This document shows, piece after piece, positions 26,099 to 35,191 of a stretch of 64,000 bases of DNA (its first letter is position 1; every line of letters begins with the position of its first letter). The position numbers were made by a program, and so were the translations under genes. The stretch comes from an uncultured Draconibacterium sp. (GTDB lineage Bacteria; Bacteroidota; Bacteroidia; Bacteroidales; Prolixibacteraceae), in NCBI RefSeq assembly GCF_963677155.1, contig NZ_OY781884.1, positions 558,001 through 622,000 on the forward strand. The letters are read 5' to 3'. Under the pieces are notes generated by a model. The model saw only the letters and a program-made list of their open reading frames with translations. It was not told the origin of the DNA and made no database searches.

Positions 26099-26482
26099 AT
26101 GCAAAGTAACGCAGTAGGCTGGTTTGAAGTTCCGGTTAACGACATGGACCAGGCCATAAAATTTTACGAAACAGTATTGGATATCAAACTCGATCGTAAT
26201 CAAATGGTGCCGTTGGATATGGCGTGGTTCCCGATGACAGATGAAAGCTACGGTTCCGCCGGATCACTGGTATGTCACCCGGAGTTTTATAAGCCATCGA
26301 CCGATGGTGTTGTTATTTATTTTACAGCACACTCGGGCGATCTGAATAACGAACTTTCACGTGTTGAAGAAGCGGGAGGTCAGGTATTGCAGCCCAAAAC
26401 AAAAATCTCGGACGAATATGGTTTTATGGCCTTGCTTATCGACAGCGAGGGCAACCGGATAGCTTTGCACTCAAGGGAATAG
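26099..26482 (+). CDS. VOC (glyoxalase/bleomycin-resistance fold) family protein
   Basis: A 127-residue single-module vicinal-oxygen-chelate protein: WFEVPVNDMDQAIKFYETVL at the start, VCHPEF in the middle and NRIALHS at the end supply likely metal ligands (Glu/His). Substrate unknown; such proteins range from glyoxalase-like enzymes to unassigned ones. It is monocistronic and unrelated to its neighbours by context. Confidence 0.82.
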   Translation: MQSNAVGWFEVPVNDMDQAIKFYETVLDIKLDRNQMVPLDMAWFPMTDESYGSAGSLVCHPEFYKPSTDGVVIYFTAHSGDLNNELSRVEEAGGQVLQPKTKISDEYGFMALLIDSEGNRIALHSRE

Positions 26483-26596
26483 CCAGACTCAAAAAGTTTG
26501 GGTGGCATCATTCTCTCTTCAGAAATTATCATTCTCCCCTTGGAAATCATAAAGATTTCCTATGAAATAACTCCGCGAGATTAGGGAATATCTATT

Positions 26597-26668
26597 ATGG
26601 ACAAGGGAATAACAAGTAAGGATGTTGAATTATTGATTGAAGAATTATCCTCCGAGCTTCAGACTTAA
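26597..26668 (+). CDS. Possible 23-residue ORF or gene remnant
   Basis: A short ORF starts MDKGITSKDV and stops after SSELQT. It has no ribosome-binding site and lies between the VOC gene and the convergent tilS. A nearby hairpin (GGAAATC/GATTTCC, 26542-26560) lacks a T-run. It may be the 5' stub of a lost gene or chance. Confidence 0.15.
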   Translation: MDKGITSKDVELLIEELSSELQT

Positions 26669-26682
26669 AAAAGGATATACAT

Positions 26683-28002
26683 CTACCCCATCTTTATTTT
26701 TAAGACTTGTTTGGTAGCTTCGGTTACTTTAAAACGGTTATCGAGTCGGTGCCCCATAATCCAGACAATATTTTTACCGCTACACAGCAACCATGTATTT
26801 TCTTTTTCATGAAGAGGCATTTTTCGGTCAATAAAAAAGTCGCTCACCTTTTTAAAACCTGTCATTCCCAGCGGCTGAAAATAATCGCCTTGTTGCCATT
26901 TTCGCATCAATAACGGGAATTGCACCTTAGCCAAATCCACACAGGCTATATTTGCCTCTTTAATGATTGCAAAACCGTCGGCATCCAAACGCTCAATCGA
27001 AATATCAAAAGGAGCAAATAACTCCATATCGTCCTCTTCAATGTAATAAACACGGTCTTCATCATCGGCTAGTTTCTGAAGGAACAAGGCATCGCGGTCT
27101 TTTACCAGCCGGTGTGTTTTTGAGAAAAACTGTTTTCCTGAATGTGTTTTCAGGCTTTGATAAACCGCATCAACAATGCTGGCATTAAAACCATAGCCCG
27201 AAAGAATCTCCAACAAAACAGTTTTTGAATGCGTTGAGTTTTGCAATGCAGAAATGGAAATTACATATCTCCCTTTTTCCTCTGTTAATACCTTCTGAAT
27301 CTCGCTTTCAATAGCATGCTCGTAAATAGCGTATGCCGCTTTCAGATTGTCGACACTGGCCATAAAGTTCTTTTTAAAAGCAGGATTCAGCTCCGAGAAC
27401 AAAGGCAGTATTTTATGACGCAGAAAATTTCGTTGGTAAACTACTTCATTATTCGATGAATCTTCACGGTAAGAAATATAGTTTTCGGCAGCGTACTTTT
27501 CAATATCGTCACGACTTGCAAACAACAGCGGACGAATAAGTTTTCCCTTTTTCTCCTTTATACCGGTAAGCCCTTTTATACCGGTCTTTCGCGACAGATT
27601 TAAAAAGAAAGTCTCAATCAGATCGTCCTGATGATGCGCGGTTACAATACAATCGTATTCATACTCTTTTCGAATACGCTCAAAAAAATCGTAGCGCAAC
27701 TCGCGTGCTGCCATCTCTATTGAAATTCCTTTAAGTGAGGCATATTCTTTTGTCTCGAAAGTTTCGAAATGCGCGAGTGTTCCGTGTTGTTCCACCTGCT
27801 CGCGCACAAAAGCCTCGTCGCCATCCGATTCAGCTCCTCGTAATCGGAAATTACAATGCGCAATACCATATTCAAATCCCGAACGTTCGAATAAATGGAG
27901 CAGTACCATACTGTCGATCCCTCCGCTAACGGCCAGCAAAACTTTTTGCCCTGACTTTATCAGCTGCTTTTCCTTACTATTGGTAATGAATTGATCGAAC
28001 AT
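26683..28002 (-). CDS. tilS: tRNA(Ile)-lysidine synthetase TilS
   Basis: Attaches lysine to C34 of the CAU-anticodon tRNA-Ile using ATP, so that it reads AUA. The PP-loop motif SGGIDS is at residues 26-31, the ATP-pyrophosphatase domain runs to about 200, and the TilS C-terminal domains follow (MRKWQQGDYFQPLGMTGFKK near 365). 439 residues is family-normal. Essential housekeeping gene; the next gene upstream on the same strand is separated by a repeat-bearing spacer of 139 bp only on its 5' side. No cotranscribed partner such as hpt or ftsH is adjacent. Confidence 0.95.
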   Translation of the reverse strand: MFDQFITNSKEKQLIKSGQKVLLAVSGGIDSMVLLHLFERSGFEYGIAHCNFRLRGAESDGDEAFVREQVEQHGTLAHFETFETKEYASLKGISIEMAARELRYDFFERIRKEYEYDCIVTAHHQDDLIETFFLNLSRKTGIKGLTGIKEKKGKLIRPLLFASRDDIEKYAAENYISYREDSSNNEVVYQRNFLRHKILPLFSELNPAFKKNFMASVDNLKAAYAIYEHAIESEIQKVLTEEKGRYVISISALQNSTHSKTVLLEILSGYGFNASIVDAVYQSLKTHSGKQFFSKTHRLVKDRDALFLQKLADDEDRVYYIEEDDMELFAPFDISIERLDADGFAIIKEANIACVDLAKVQFPLLMRKWQQGDYFQPLGMTGFKKVSDFFIDRKMPLHEKENTWLLCSGKNIVWIMGHRLDNRFKVTEATKQVLKIKMG

Positions 28003-28058
28003 GGTCTGCTTGTTGTTTATTTCCTTCTACTGAAAATTCAGAGACAAAGTTTAAAAAC

Positions 28059-28136
28059 TGTCATTTCGACGAAGAATGAGGAGAAATCTCTTACTTAACA
28101 AATAGATTTCTCAGTCGTTCCTCCTTCGAAATGACA
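28059..28136. repeat. REP-like imperfect hairpin repeat between tilS and pepT
   Basis: Outer arms TGTCATTTCGA (28059-28069) and TCGAAATGACA (28126-28136) are perfect inverts, as are inner arms GAGAAATCT (28081-28089) and AGATTTCTC (28104-28112). The segments between are not complementary. The motif looks to me like a repeat common in Bacteroidota genomes; copy number could not be tested. Confidence 0.7.
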
Positions 28137-28141
28137 AGGAT

Positions 28142-29374
28142 CTATTTTTTTACTTTTCCTACCGCTTCTGCGATGCTCAGAATCACTTCAACCGATTTTA
28201 ACATCGACGGAATTGGCACAAACTCAAACGGTCCGTGAAAATTATGACCACCGGCAAAAATATTCGGACAAGGCAGCCCGTCGTATGAAAGTCGTGCGCC
28301 ATCGGTACCACCACGAATCGCCTTAATTTTTGGCTCCACTCCGGCATCAATCATTGCCTTTTCTGCAATATCAATAATGTATTTTACCGGCTCTACCTTT
28401 TCGCGCATGTTGTAGTACTGATCTTCCATCTTCAGTTCCACAATTTCCTTTCCGTACTCGGTATTAATCAGTTTTACCACATCGCTCAAAAATTGCTTTT
28501 TCTTCTCGAATTTAGTTTTGTCATGATCGCGGATAATATATTCCAGTTCCGCTTCTTCAACTCCGCCGTTCATTGACAACAGATGGTAAAAACCTTCGTA
28601 TTTCTCGGTATGTTCCGGACGCTGTGTTGGAGGTAGCATGGAAATTAACTTATGTGCTACCAACAGAGCATTAATCATTTTGTCTTTCGCCGATCCGGGA
28701 TGTACGCTTAAACCTTTAATTTTAATGGTAGCTCCAGCCGCGTTAAAGTTTTCATATTCCAGCTCACCAACCTCTCCACCATCAAGAGTATAAGCAAAGT
28801 CAGCTCCAAACTTCTTCACATCAAAAAAGTCGGTTCCTTTACCAATCTCCTCGTCGGGCGTAAAAGCAATGCGGATTTTTCCGTGTTTTAAATCCGGTGA
28901 ATTTAATAACTGCTCGGCAGCGGTAACAATTTCGGCTACTCCTGCTTTATCGTCGGCTCCCAACAGCGTCGTCCCATCTGCAGTAATAATATCCTGTCCT
29001 TTGTAATTTAATAACTCGGGAAACTGCTTTGGATCGATACAAACTTTGTTTTTTAGACAAATGGTACAGCCATCATAATTCTCCACAATCTGCGGATCAA
29101 CACTTTCGCCCGAAAAATCGGGGCTGGTATCAACATGAGAAATAAAACCAACCACCGGGCAGTCGCTAACGCCTTTGGCCGGAATAGTTGCTGTTACATA
29201 ACCATATTTATCCATTTCCACTTCGCTCAATCCAATCCCTTTCAACTCCTCAACCAGTTTTTTCATAAAAACCAGCTGGCGTTCTGTACTTGGGTAAGTT
29301 TTACTTTTTGGATCGGAAGTGGTGTATTGTTTTGCGTAATTGATAAATCGTTCTACTACTTTTTCCATTTTCAT
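28142..29374 (-). CDS. pepT: Peptidase T (M20B tripeptidase)
   Basis: Cytoplasmic zinc aminotripeptidase that removes the N-terminal residue of tripeptides. Zinc and catalytic residues are visible: H80 and D82 in GFISHVDTSP, D141 in LLGADDKAG, E175/E176 in TPDEEIGKG, and a C-terminal His in FAGGHNFHGP. A dimerisation/lid domain lies between about 205 and 320. The 410 residues match the family. Transcribed alone upstream of tilS, with a repeat hairpin between them. Confidence 0.95.
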   Translation of the reverse strand: MKMEKVVERFINYAKQYTTSDPKSKTYPSTERQLVFMKKLVEELKGIGLSEVEMDKYGYVTATIPAKGVSDCPVVGFISHVDTSPDFSGESVDPQIVENYDGCTICLKNKVCIDPKQFPELLNYKGQDIITADGTTLLGADDKAGVAEIVTAAEQLLNSPDLKHGKIRIAFTPDEEIGKGTDFFDVKKFGADFAYTLDGGEVGELEYENFNAAGATIKIKGLSVHPGSAKDKMINALLVAHKLISMLPPTQRPEHTEKYEGFYHLLSMNGGVEEAELEYIIRDHDKTKFEKKKQFLSDVVKLINTEYGKEIVELKMEDQYYNMREKVEPVKYIIDIAEKAMIDAGVEPKIKAIRGGTDGARLSYDGLPCPNIFAGGHNFHGPFEFVPIPSMLKSVEVILSIAEAVGKVKK

Positions 29375-29677
29375 CTCATTAAAATAATTTGTTTCATTTG
29401 TATTCGATGTAACTCTCGATGAATTTTAATTCTTCCTATTTGTGAATTTGAAGAATAAAAATTCATGTTCATTTCTGATATGACTTTTTAATGTTCAAAT
29501 TTCAACGTGATGTGCAAATTTATATTTTTTACAGAGGATAAAAACTGACAAAGCTTTCAAATTAGCATCCAGAATCCAGAGATGTCATCTTTCTACACGC
29601 TGAAAATAAAGATTACATCCTTTTATCACTCAGTATCTACTATCAAGCATCCAGAGCCAAGTATCCAGCATCCAGCT
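29375..29677. repeat. Spacer containing ATCCAG-type minisatellite
   Basis: The 303-bp spacer between pepT and the next minus-strand gene contains degenerate CATCCAG/TATCCAG units at 29563-29582 and 29641-29675. These resemble a short tandem repeat seen between genes in Bacteroidota. The pepT promoter should lie at 29375-29550; I found no exact TAnnTTTG box. Confidence 0.5.
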
Positions 29678-30364
29678 TTAAACATCGTCAGAATTAAAGG
29701 AAAATCCCAAACGTTTACCTGTAACCATTTTCGAATGACTCATTTTTTGCCGCATCTGATCGACTGTAGCCACCTTCACCTGATCGTAAACCGGCAGTAA
29801 TAAATCGAATTCAATACTGTATTGAATGGCCGTTTCAACAATTTGCCTAACGAGTCCGGGAGAAATGGTATCGATGGCAAAATCTTTCACCACCTCATCT
29901 GACTGCCGCTTCCCTTCAACGAAAAAGTGTTTGTCTTTGTTTATAAAAATGCGTGCTACCAGGTACCCAAGATCGTTTACCCGGTTGTATTTAAACGAAT
30001 CTGCCAGAAAGTTATAAATGTTAATCACCCCGCAATACGAACGCAGTGAATCTTCCTCGATGTATTTTGTTTTCCATACCGGATGTTTGTCGTCGAACTC
30101 GAAAACATTGGAATGCATACTAAATATCAGCAAATCGCCGCCCAATTTAAATTCTACTTCAAAAGGTGCCCTGTCATGATATTGAGGCAAAACCATATCA
30201 GGCACCTTGCCTTTCACCGCCTTTATATAGTCTTTTTCAAGCTGATTCAACACCTTTTTCAGGATCGTGAAAGTTAGCCTTGTGTTTTCGTAAACCTGTT
30301 GTTTTACCGTTGATTTGATAACCAGTGCTTCAAGAAACGAAGCCCGTACTTCTTTTTCTGTCAT
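29678..30364 (-). CDS. Conserved hypothetical protein
   Basis: A 228-residue soluble protein from the ATG at 30364; a TTG three codons earlier is less likely. I do not recognise a named domain. The first part is helical (VRASFLEALVIKSTVKQQVY), followed by a beta-rich middle (EVEFKLGGDLLIFSMHSNVF) and helices at the end. It has no signal peptide or membrane segment. It lies downstream of proS on the same strand but is separated by a terminator and a repeat, so it is probably not cotranscribed. Function unknown. Confidence 0.7.
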   Translation of the reverse strand: MTEKEVRASFLEALVIKSTVKQQVYENTRLTFTILKKVLNQLEKDYIKAVKGKVPDMVLPQYHDRAPFEVEFKLGGDLLIFSMHSNVFEFDDKHPVWKTKYIEEDSLRSYCGVINIYNFLADSFKYNRVNDLGYLVARIFINKDKHFFVEGKRQSDEVVKDFAIDTISPGLVRQIVETAIQYSIEFDLLLPVYDQVKVATVDQMRQKMSHSKMVTGKRLGFSFNSDDV

Positions 30365-30401
30365 AGCGTACAAATATTATCTTCTAAATGTACACAATTA
30401 C

Positions 30402-30437
30402 CGAAAAAAAAGAAAGCAGCCCGGATAAGCTGCTTTT
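30402..30437 (-). terminator. Terminator for proS
   Basis: On the minus strand AAAGCAGC and GCTGCTTT pair around an 8-nt loop and are followed by eight T. It lies about 90 bp beyond the proS stop, with the repeat at 30452-30522 in between. Confidence 0.75.
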
Positions 30438-30451
30438 ATAATTATCGTTAT

Positions 30452-30522
30452 ACGTCATGCTGAATTTATTTCAGCATCTTATTTTCTACAATTGAGATTC
30501 CGAAACAAGTTTGGAATGACGT
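30452..30522. repeat. Three-stem repeat downstream of proS
   Basis: Closing arms ACGTCAT and ATGACGT enclose two hairpins: GCTGAA/TTCAGC (30459-30475) and ATTCC.AAAC/GTTT.GGAAT (about 30496-30517). It forms a cloverleaf-like layout next to the proS stop. It resembles a common Bacteroidota intergenic repeat that differs from the one beside tilS. Confidence 0.65.
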
Positions 30523-30526
30523 CCAG

Positions 30527-32002
30527 TTAGTAAGCCAATGCAAACAATACTCTGCGTTTTGAAGGCTTGCCCGAATAAACACAAACACCTTCTTCCTCTT
30601 CGTATTCCAATGGCATACAACGAATAGTTGCCTTAGTTTCGTTTTTAATGGCTTCCTCGGTTTCAGGAGTGCCATCCCAGTGTGCTGAAATAAAACCACT
30701 TTTTGTGGTCAACACTTCTTTAAACTCTTCCCAGGTATCCACTTTGCGTGTATTTTCTGCTCTGTAATCAAAAGCTTTCTGGTAAATATTTTGCTGAATG
30801 TCTTCCAACAACTTTTCGACGTATTCGTCAATATTGTCAAGCGAAGTAACTTCTTTTGTCAGGTTGTCACGACGGGCAACTTCAACTGTTCCGTTCTCCA
30901 AATCGCGTGGTCCCATTGCCAAACGTACAGGAACACCTTTCAATTCGTATTCAGCAAATTTCCATCCCGGTTTACGCGTATCGCGGTCATCGAATTTCAC
31001 GGTAATACCTTTTGCTTTTAACTTAGCAATAATTTCATCAACTTTTTCAGTAATAGCTGCCAGTTGTTCCTCTTTACGATAAATAGGAACAATTACCACC
31101 TGGAAAGGTGCCAGTTTTGGAGGAAGTACCAAGCCATTATCATCAGAGTGAGCCATAATCAAAGCCCCCATCAAACGGGTTGAAACACCCCATGATGTTG
31201 CCCAAACATAATCTTCGGTGCCTTCTTTGGTTGCAAATTTCACATCAAAAGCTTTGGCAAAATTCTGTCCCAGAAAATGCGAAGTTCCCGATTGTAATGC
31301 TTTTCCATCCTGCATCAAGGCTTCAATAGAATAAGTTTCTAAAGCACCGGCAAAACGTTCGTTGGCCGATTTTAAACCTTTTATAACCGGAACAGCCATA
31401 AAGTTCTCAGCAAAGTTGGCATATAGATTTATAATTTTTTCCGTTTCCTCAATGGCCTCTGCCTTTGTGGCGTGTGCCGTGTGACCTTCCTGCCACAAAA
31501 ACTCAGCAGTACGCAAAAACAGACGGGTACGCATTTCCCAACGTACAACATTGGCCCACTGGTTGCAAAGAATTGGCAGATCGCGGTACGACTGGATCCA
31601 GTTTTTATACGTATTCCAGATTATAGTTTCAGAAGTCGGGCGTACAATTAGTTCCTCTTCCAGTTTAGCATCCGGGTCAACAATTACACCACCATTTTCC
31701 TCATCGTTTTTTAAACGATAATGAGTTACAACTGCACACTCTTTTGCAAATCCTTCAACATGATCAGCCTCTTTACTAAAAAAAGATTTGGGTATAAAAA
31801 GCGGGAAATATGCGTTTTCATGTCCGGTCTCCTTAAACATACGGTCTAACTCGGCCTGCATTTTCTCCCAAATGGCATAGCCATAAGGCTTTATAACCAT
31901 ACATCCCCTTACCGCTGAATTCTCGGCAAGGTCTGCTTTAATTACCAAATCCTGGTACCATTGTGAATAATTCTCGCTACGCGAGGTCAATTCTTTCGCC
32001 AT
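30527..32002 (-). CDS. proS: Prolyl-tRNA synthetase, archaeal/eukaryotic type
   Basis: Charges tRNA-Pro. The 491-residue class II enzyme lacks the bacterial-type insertion editing domain and has the extended C-terminal zinc-type domain region ending [16 protein letters not shown]. Class II motifs include RPTSETIIW (motif 2 region near 150) and [14 protein letters not shown], followed by the anticodon-binding domain from about 285. This type is usual in Bacteroidota. Divergent from the RS-rich lipoprotein gene with 98 bp between starts. Confidence 0.96.
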   Translation of the reverse strand: MAKELTSRSENYSQWYQDLVIKADLAENSAVRGCMVIKPYGYAIWEKMQAELDRMFKETGHENAYFPLFIPKSFFSKEADHVEGFAKECAVVTHYRLKNDEENGGVIVDPDAKLEEELIVRPTSETIIWNTYKNWIQSYRDLPILCNQWANVVRWEMRTRLFLRTAEFLWQEGHTAHATKAEAIEETEKIINLYANFAENFMAVPVIKGLKSANERFAGALETYSIEALMQDGKALQSGTSHFLGQNFAKAFDVKFATKEGTEDYVWATSWGVSTRLMGALIMAHSDDNGLVLPPKLAPFQVVIVPIYRKEEQLAAITEKVDEIIAKLKAKGITVKFDDRDTRKPGWKFAEYELKGVPVRLAMGPRDLENGTVEVARRDNLTKEVTSLDNIDEYVEKLLEDIQQNIYQKAFDYRAENTRKVDTWEEFKEVLTTKSGFISAHWDGTPETEEAIKNETKATIRCMPLEYEEEEGVCVYSGKPSKRRVLFALAY

Positions 32003-32088
32003 AATCTAATATTTGGTATAGATTTTGTTTTTACTAATATAAATTTTGAGCTTACAAAGAAAGTAATTATTATTGACATTAAATAAAC

Positions 32089-32094
32089 GGAGGA
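32089..32094 (+). promoter_or_regulatory. Strong Shine-Dalgarno sequence
   Basis: GGAGGA, six nt before the ATG of the RS-rich lipoprotein. Strong SD sites are uncommon in this window, suggesting high translation of this gene. Confidence 0.65.
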
Positions 32095-32100
32095 TACCTT

Positions 32101-33519
32101 ATGAAATCAAGATTAACATTTTTAGGATTACTGGCTATCATTCTTGGAGCTTGTACGACGGGAGGATATGTGTCTGGTACGTATTCCGACGACATCTACT
32201 TTAATCCGGGTGATGTTCCTCCTCCAATAGCCGCTGAAGAGGTGGTGGAAAAACAACCGGTTGAGAAATCGGCCAATACCATGATCATCAGCAACATTGA
32301 AAAAGGTGAAGATGGTTCCAACACCATGAACAACTATATTTTCGAAGGCTCGGAAGAGGATGCCGATGTGTTGCGCTACAATATGGATCAAATGGAAATG
32401 GAAGCCAGCGACACAACAGTATACTACAACGACGATGAGATGAAATACGTAATAAACAACTATTACGATGGCGATGAACTGGATTACGCTTACCGTATCC
32501 GTCGTTTCCACCGTCCGTCTTTCTACGATCCTTTCTACTGGGATAGCTGGAGTTATTACGATCCATTTTACTACGATCCGTATTATTACTCATCATGGTA
32601 CTCACCATCCTGGTCGCTTAACTGGTCGTTAGGCTGGGGAGGCTTCTATTCCGGATGGGGTTGGAATTCCCCATATTATGGCTGGGGTTATGGATATTAC
32701 CCTCACTACTATGGAGGCTGGAATAATCACTGGTATGGCGGAGGCTATTACGGAGGTGGTGGTTACTACGGAGGAGGTTACTACAACGATAACGGAAGAG
32801 GTTATACTTATGGTCAACGCCCGTCGAGTGGTACCAATCTTTACCGTGGCAATGCAAGCCGCAGATCATCATCGGCAGGAGCAGTTTCGGCACGGAACAA
32901 CCGACGCGGAACAAGTACCGTAAACAAATCGGCAACAACTTCCAGAACCAGAATTACAACAAACAGATCGGGAACAAACAACGCAAGAGTTTTAACCGAA
33001 CAAAGAAGAACCAGGAGTGCAACTACTCGTCCGGCAACAAATACATCCAAATCGGCTACTTCGCGCACACAAAGCTACACTCGTCCGGGTTCGGCAACTA
33101 CAACCCGAAGTTCCCGAAGTTATACACGACCAAGCAGTAGTGCACGTACAAACTACACGAAACCAAGAGTAGTTAATTCGAACAATAATCGATCAAATTC
33201 TAATTATTCGACACCAAAGTCGACTTCTACTTACAACAGATCGTATCGTTCAACATCTACTTACAACCGTAGTTCTAGTAGCGGAAGCTCTTCACGATCA
33301 TATCGAGCACCTTCTTCTACCAAATCAAGCAGCACTTACCGAAGCACTCCTACAAGAAGCAGTAGTGGTAGTAGCTACCGAAGTAGTGGTAGCAGTGTGA
33401 GAAGCAGTAGTGGAAGAAGTAGCGGCAGTTCGGGAGTTTCAAGAAGCTCAGGAAGTACTCGCAGCTCCGGCAGCTCAACACGTAGCTCAAGTGGCTCACG
33501 TAGTGGTGGAAGAAGATAA
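32101..33519 (+). CDS. Low-complexity lipoprotein with Tyr/Gly/Trp-rich and Ser/Arg-rich regions
   Basis: Function unknown. The lipobox is LGACTT (Cys18). An acidic stretch covers about 50-130, a Tyr/Trp/Gly/Pro-rich segment about 135-255 (e.g. YYGGGGYYGGGYY), and the last 210 residues are almost only Ser, Thr, Arg, Tyr and Gly (repeated RSSSGS-like units). The tail is strongly basic, the front acidic. Such composition suggests an exposed, disordered, possibly self-associating or anionic-polymer-binding surface protein, but that is inference. It has the best ribosome-binding site in the window and is 44 bp upstream of the FadL-like gene, likely one operon. Confidence 0.75.
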   Translation: MKSRLTFLGLLAIILGACTTGGYVSGTYSDDIYFNPGDVPPPIAAEEVVEKQPVEKSANTMIISNIEKGEDGSNTMNNYIFEGSEEDADVLRYNMDQMEMEASDTTVYYNDDEMKYVINNYYDGDELDYAYRIRRFHRPSFYDPFYWDSWSYYDPFYYDPYYYSSWYSPSWSLNWSLGWGGFYSGWGWNSPYYGWGYGYYPHYYGGWNNHWYGGGYYGGGGYYGGGYYNDNGRGYTYGQRPSSGTNLYRGNASRRSSSAGAVSARNNRRGTSTVNKSATTSRTRITTNRSGTNNARVLTEQRRTRSATTRPATNTSKSATSRTQSYTRPGSATTTRSSRSYTRPSSSARTNYTKPRVVNSNNNRSNSNYSTPKSTSTYNRSYRSTSTYNRSSSSGSSSRSYRAPSSTKSSSTYRSTPTRSSSGSSYRSSGSSVRSSSGRSSGSSGVSRSSGSTRSSGSSTRSSSGSRSGGRR

Positions 33520-33563
33520 GACTGCAAACAATTTCAGGACATTAACGACAAAAACTATTTGCC

Positions 33564-35096
33564 ATGAAAAAAAATATTAGCATACTTTTTTTAGCCCTTT
33601 TTATGCCCTTTTTTATACAGGCACAAGATTTGCTCGATGCACTGCGCTATTCCAATATTCAGGTATCAGGAACAGCACGTGCAGGTGGAATGGGTAATGC
33701 CTTTGGAGCTTTAGGCGGCGATTTTACTTCTATCAGTATCAATCCGGCCGGCTTGGGTGTTTATCGTACATCGGAATTAACCATTACCCCAAAATTCACA
33801 TACGGCAGATCGGAAGCGAATTACATGAATACATTGATGGAAGATAACAAATACAACATTGCCTTAAATAATTTAAGCTATGTAACTGTTATTCCAACTG
33901 CTTCGCGCAGCGATGTTGGACTTATCAGCGTTAACCTCGGAATTGGTTACAACCGTTTGAAAGATTTTAACAGCAACTGGCTAATGGGAGCCTCGGGAGT
34001 AACTAGTTCGATTTTAGATGCCTGGATTGAAAACGCAAATGAAGAAAATCCATATACAGATCCGAGGACATACGAGTTTTACGATAATTTGGCTATTGCG
34101 GAATATGGTGGTGTAAATTTAATATATAAAGAGGCTAACTCAGATATATGGAAAAGTGATATTCAAAGAAATCCTTATGACCAATACATTGAAAATGATC
34201 CGGTAGCACAACGAAAAAGTATATCGCGCACAGGATCGATAGATGAATATAACTTTGCCGTTGGTTTAAATTTCAACCATAAACTTTATTTAGGGGGAAC
34301 ACTGGGGGTAACCGATATTTACTATCGCGAATCGAGCACTTACGAAGAATGGGATGAGCAGAATATAATTCCGAATTTTGAAAGTTTACAATTTGACGAA
34401 TACCTGAGAACAACAGGTACAGGATACAATTTCAAATTTGGGATAATCTATAAACCAATAAACGAAATACGTTTGGGAGCATCAATCCACACACCAACAT
34501 TCTATGATTTGCACGATTTTTACCATACAGAAATGTATGCAACGATTAACTTCACAGACGGAACGCAAAACCAGGAGGCATTATCACGTTTAAGTAATCT
34601 CGATTATCGTTTGCACACACCGTTTCGTGCAACATTTAGCGGTGCTTTTGTTATTGCGAAGAAAGGTTTAATCAGTGTTGATTATGAATATGTTGATTAC
34701 TCATCAGCAAAACTCAGAAATGGTAATTTTACGACTGCCAATCAGGAAATAAAAGAAGCTTCAAAATCGGTTGGAAACATCCGTGTTGGTGGAGAATTGC
34801 GTGCAACTAATAATTTAAGTTTACGTGCCGGTTACGAATATTACCCGTCTGCATATAAATCAACCGCATTTGGAAATGACCAGTTTAAATCGAACGATGA
34901 ATTGAGTGTTTATTCGGCAGGTTTAGGGTATCGTTTTAGCAACTTCACCTTTGATATTGCTTACCGCTTAACTAATATGATGGAATATGAACTTCCCTAT
35001 GCCTCTCCCGTTTCAGCTACTTACCCTGTACCCAAAGCAGCCGGATTTGATGGAACAACGCACGACATAATGTTTACACTGGGATTTAAATTCTAG
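33564..35096 (+). CDS. FadL/OmpP1-type outer membrane transport protein
   Basis: An outer membrane beta-barrel of 510 residues. Signal peptide ends FIQAQ, followed by the FadL-like N-terminal hatch motif (ARAGGMGNAFGALGGDFTSI, NPAGLGVYR) and beta strands to a terminal Phe (MFTLGFKF). The family moves hydrophobic compounds such as long-chain fatty acids across the outer membrane; Bacteroidota members are often labelled hemin receptor without proof. It probably shares a transcript with the preceding lipoprotein and ends at a strong terminator. Confidence 0.85.
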   Translation: MKKNISILFLALFMPFFIQAQDLLDALRYSNIQVSGTARAGGMGNAFGALGGDFTSISINPAGLGVYRTSELTITPKFTYGRSEANYMNTLMEDNKYNIALNNLSYVTVIPTASRSDVGLISVNLGIGYNRLKDFNSNWLMGASGVTSSILDAWIENANEENPYTDPRTYEFYDNLAIAEYGGVNLIYKEANSDIWKSDIQRNPYDQYIENDPVAQRKSISRTGSIDEYNFAVGLNFNHKLYLGGTLGVTDIYYRESSTYEEWDEQNIIPNFESLQFDEYLRTTGTGYNFKFGIIYKPINEIRLGASIHTPTFYDLHDFYHTEMYATINFTDGTQNQEALSRLSNLDYRLHTPFRATFSGAFVIAKKGLISVDYEYVDYSSAKLRNGNFTTANQEIKEASKSVGNIRVGGELRATNNLSLRAGYEYYPSAYKSTAFGNDQFKSNDELSVYSAGLGYRFSNFTFDIAYRLTNMMEYELPYASPVSATYPVPKAAGFDGTTHDIMFTLGFKF

Positions 35097-35117
35097 TAAA
35101 ACAAAAGATACTCTCAG

Positions 35118-35152
35118 AAAGACACATTCCTTTTGGTTTGTGTCTTTTTTTT
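35118..35152 (+). terminator. Terminator after the FadL-like gene
   Basis: AAAGACACA pairs with TGTGTCTTT (35118-35126 with 35139-35147), followed by a run of T. It separates this operon from the convergent response regulator. Confidence 0.88.
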
Positions 35153-35191
35153 ACGCTTACAGATAATGAGAATACTACTGTTGCATTTATT

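Noticed and set aside
26542-26560. Terminator after the VOC gene
   Set aside because: A perfect 7-bp inverted repeat exists but no T-run follows on either strand.
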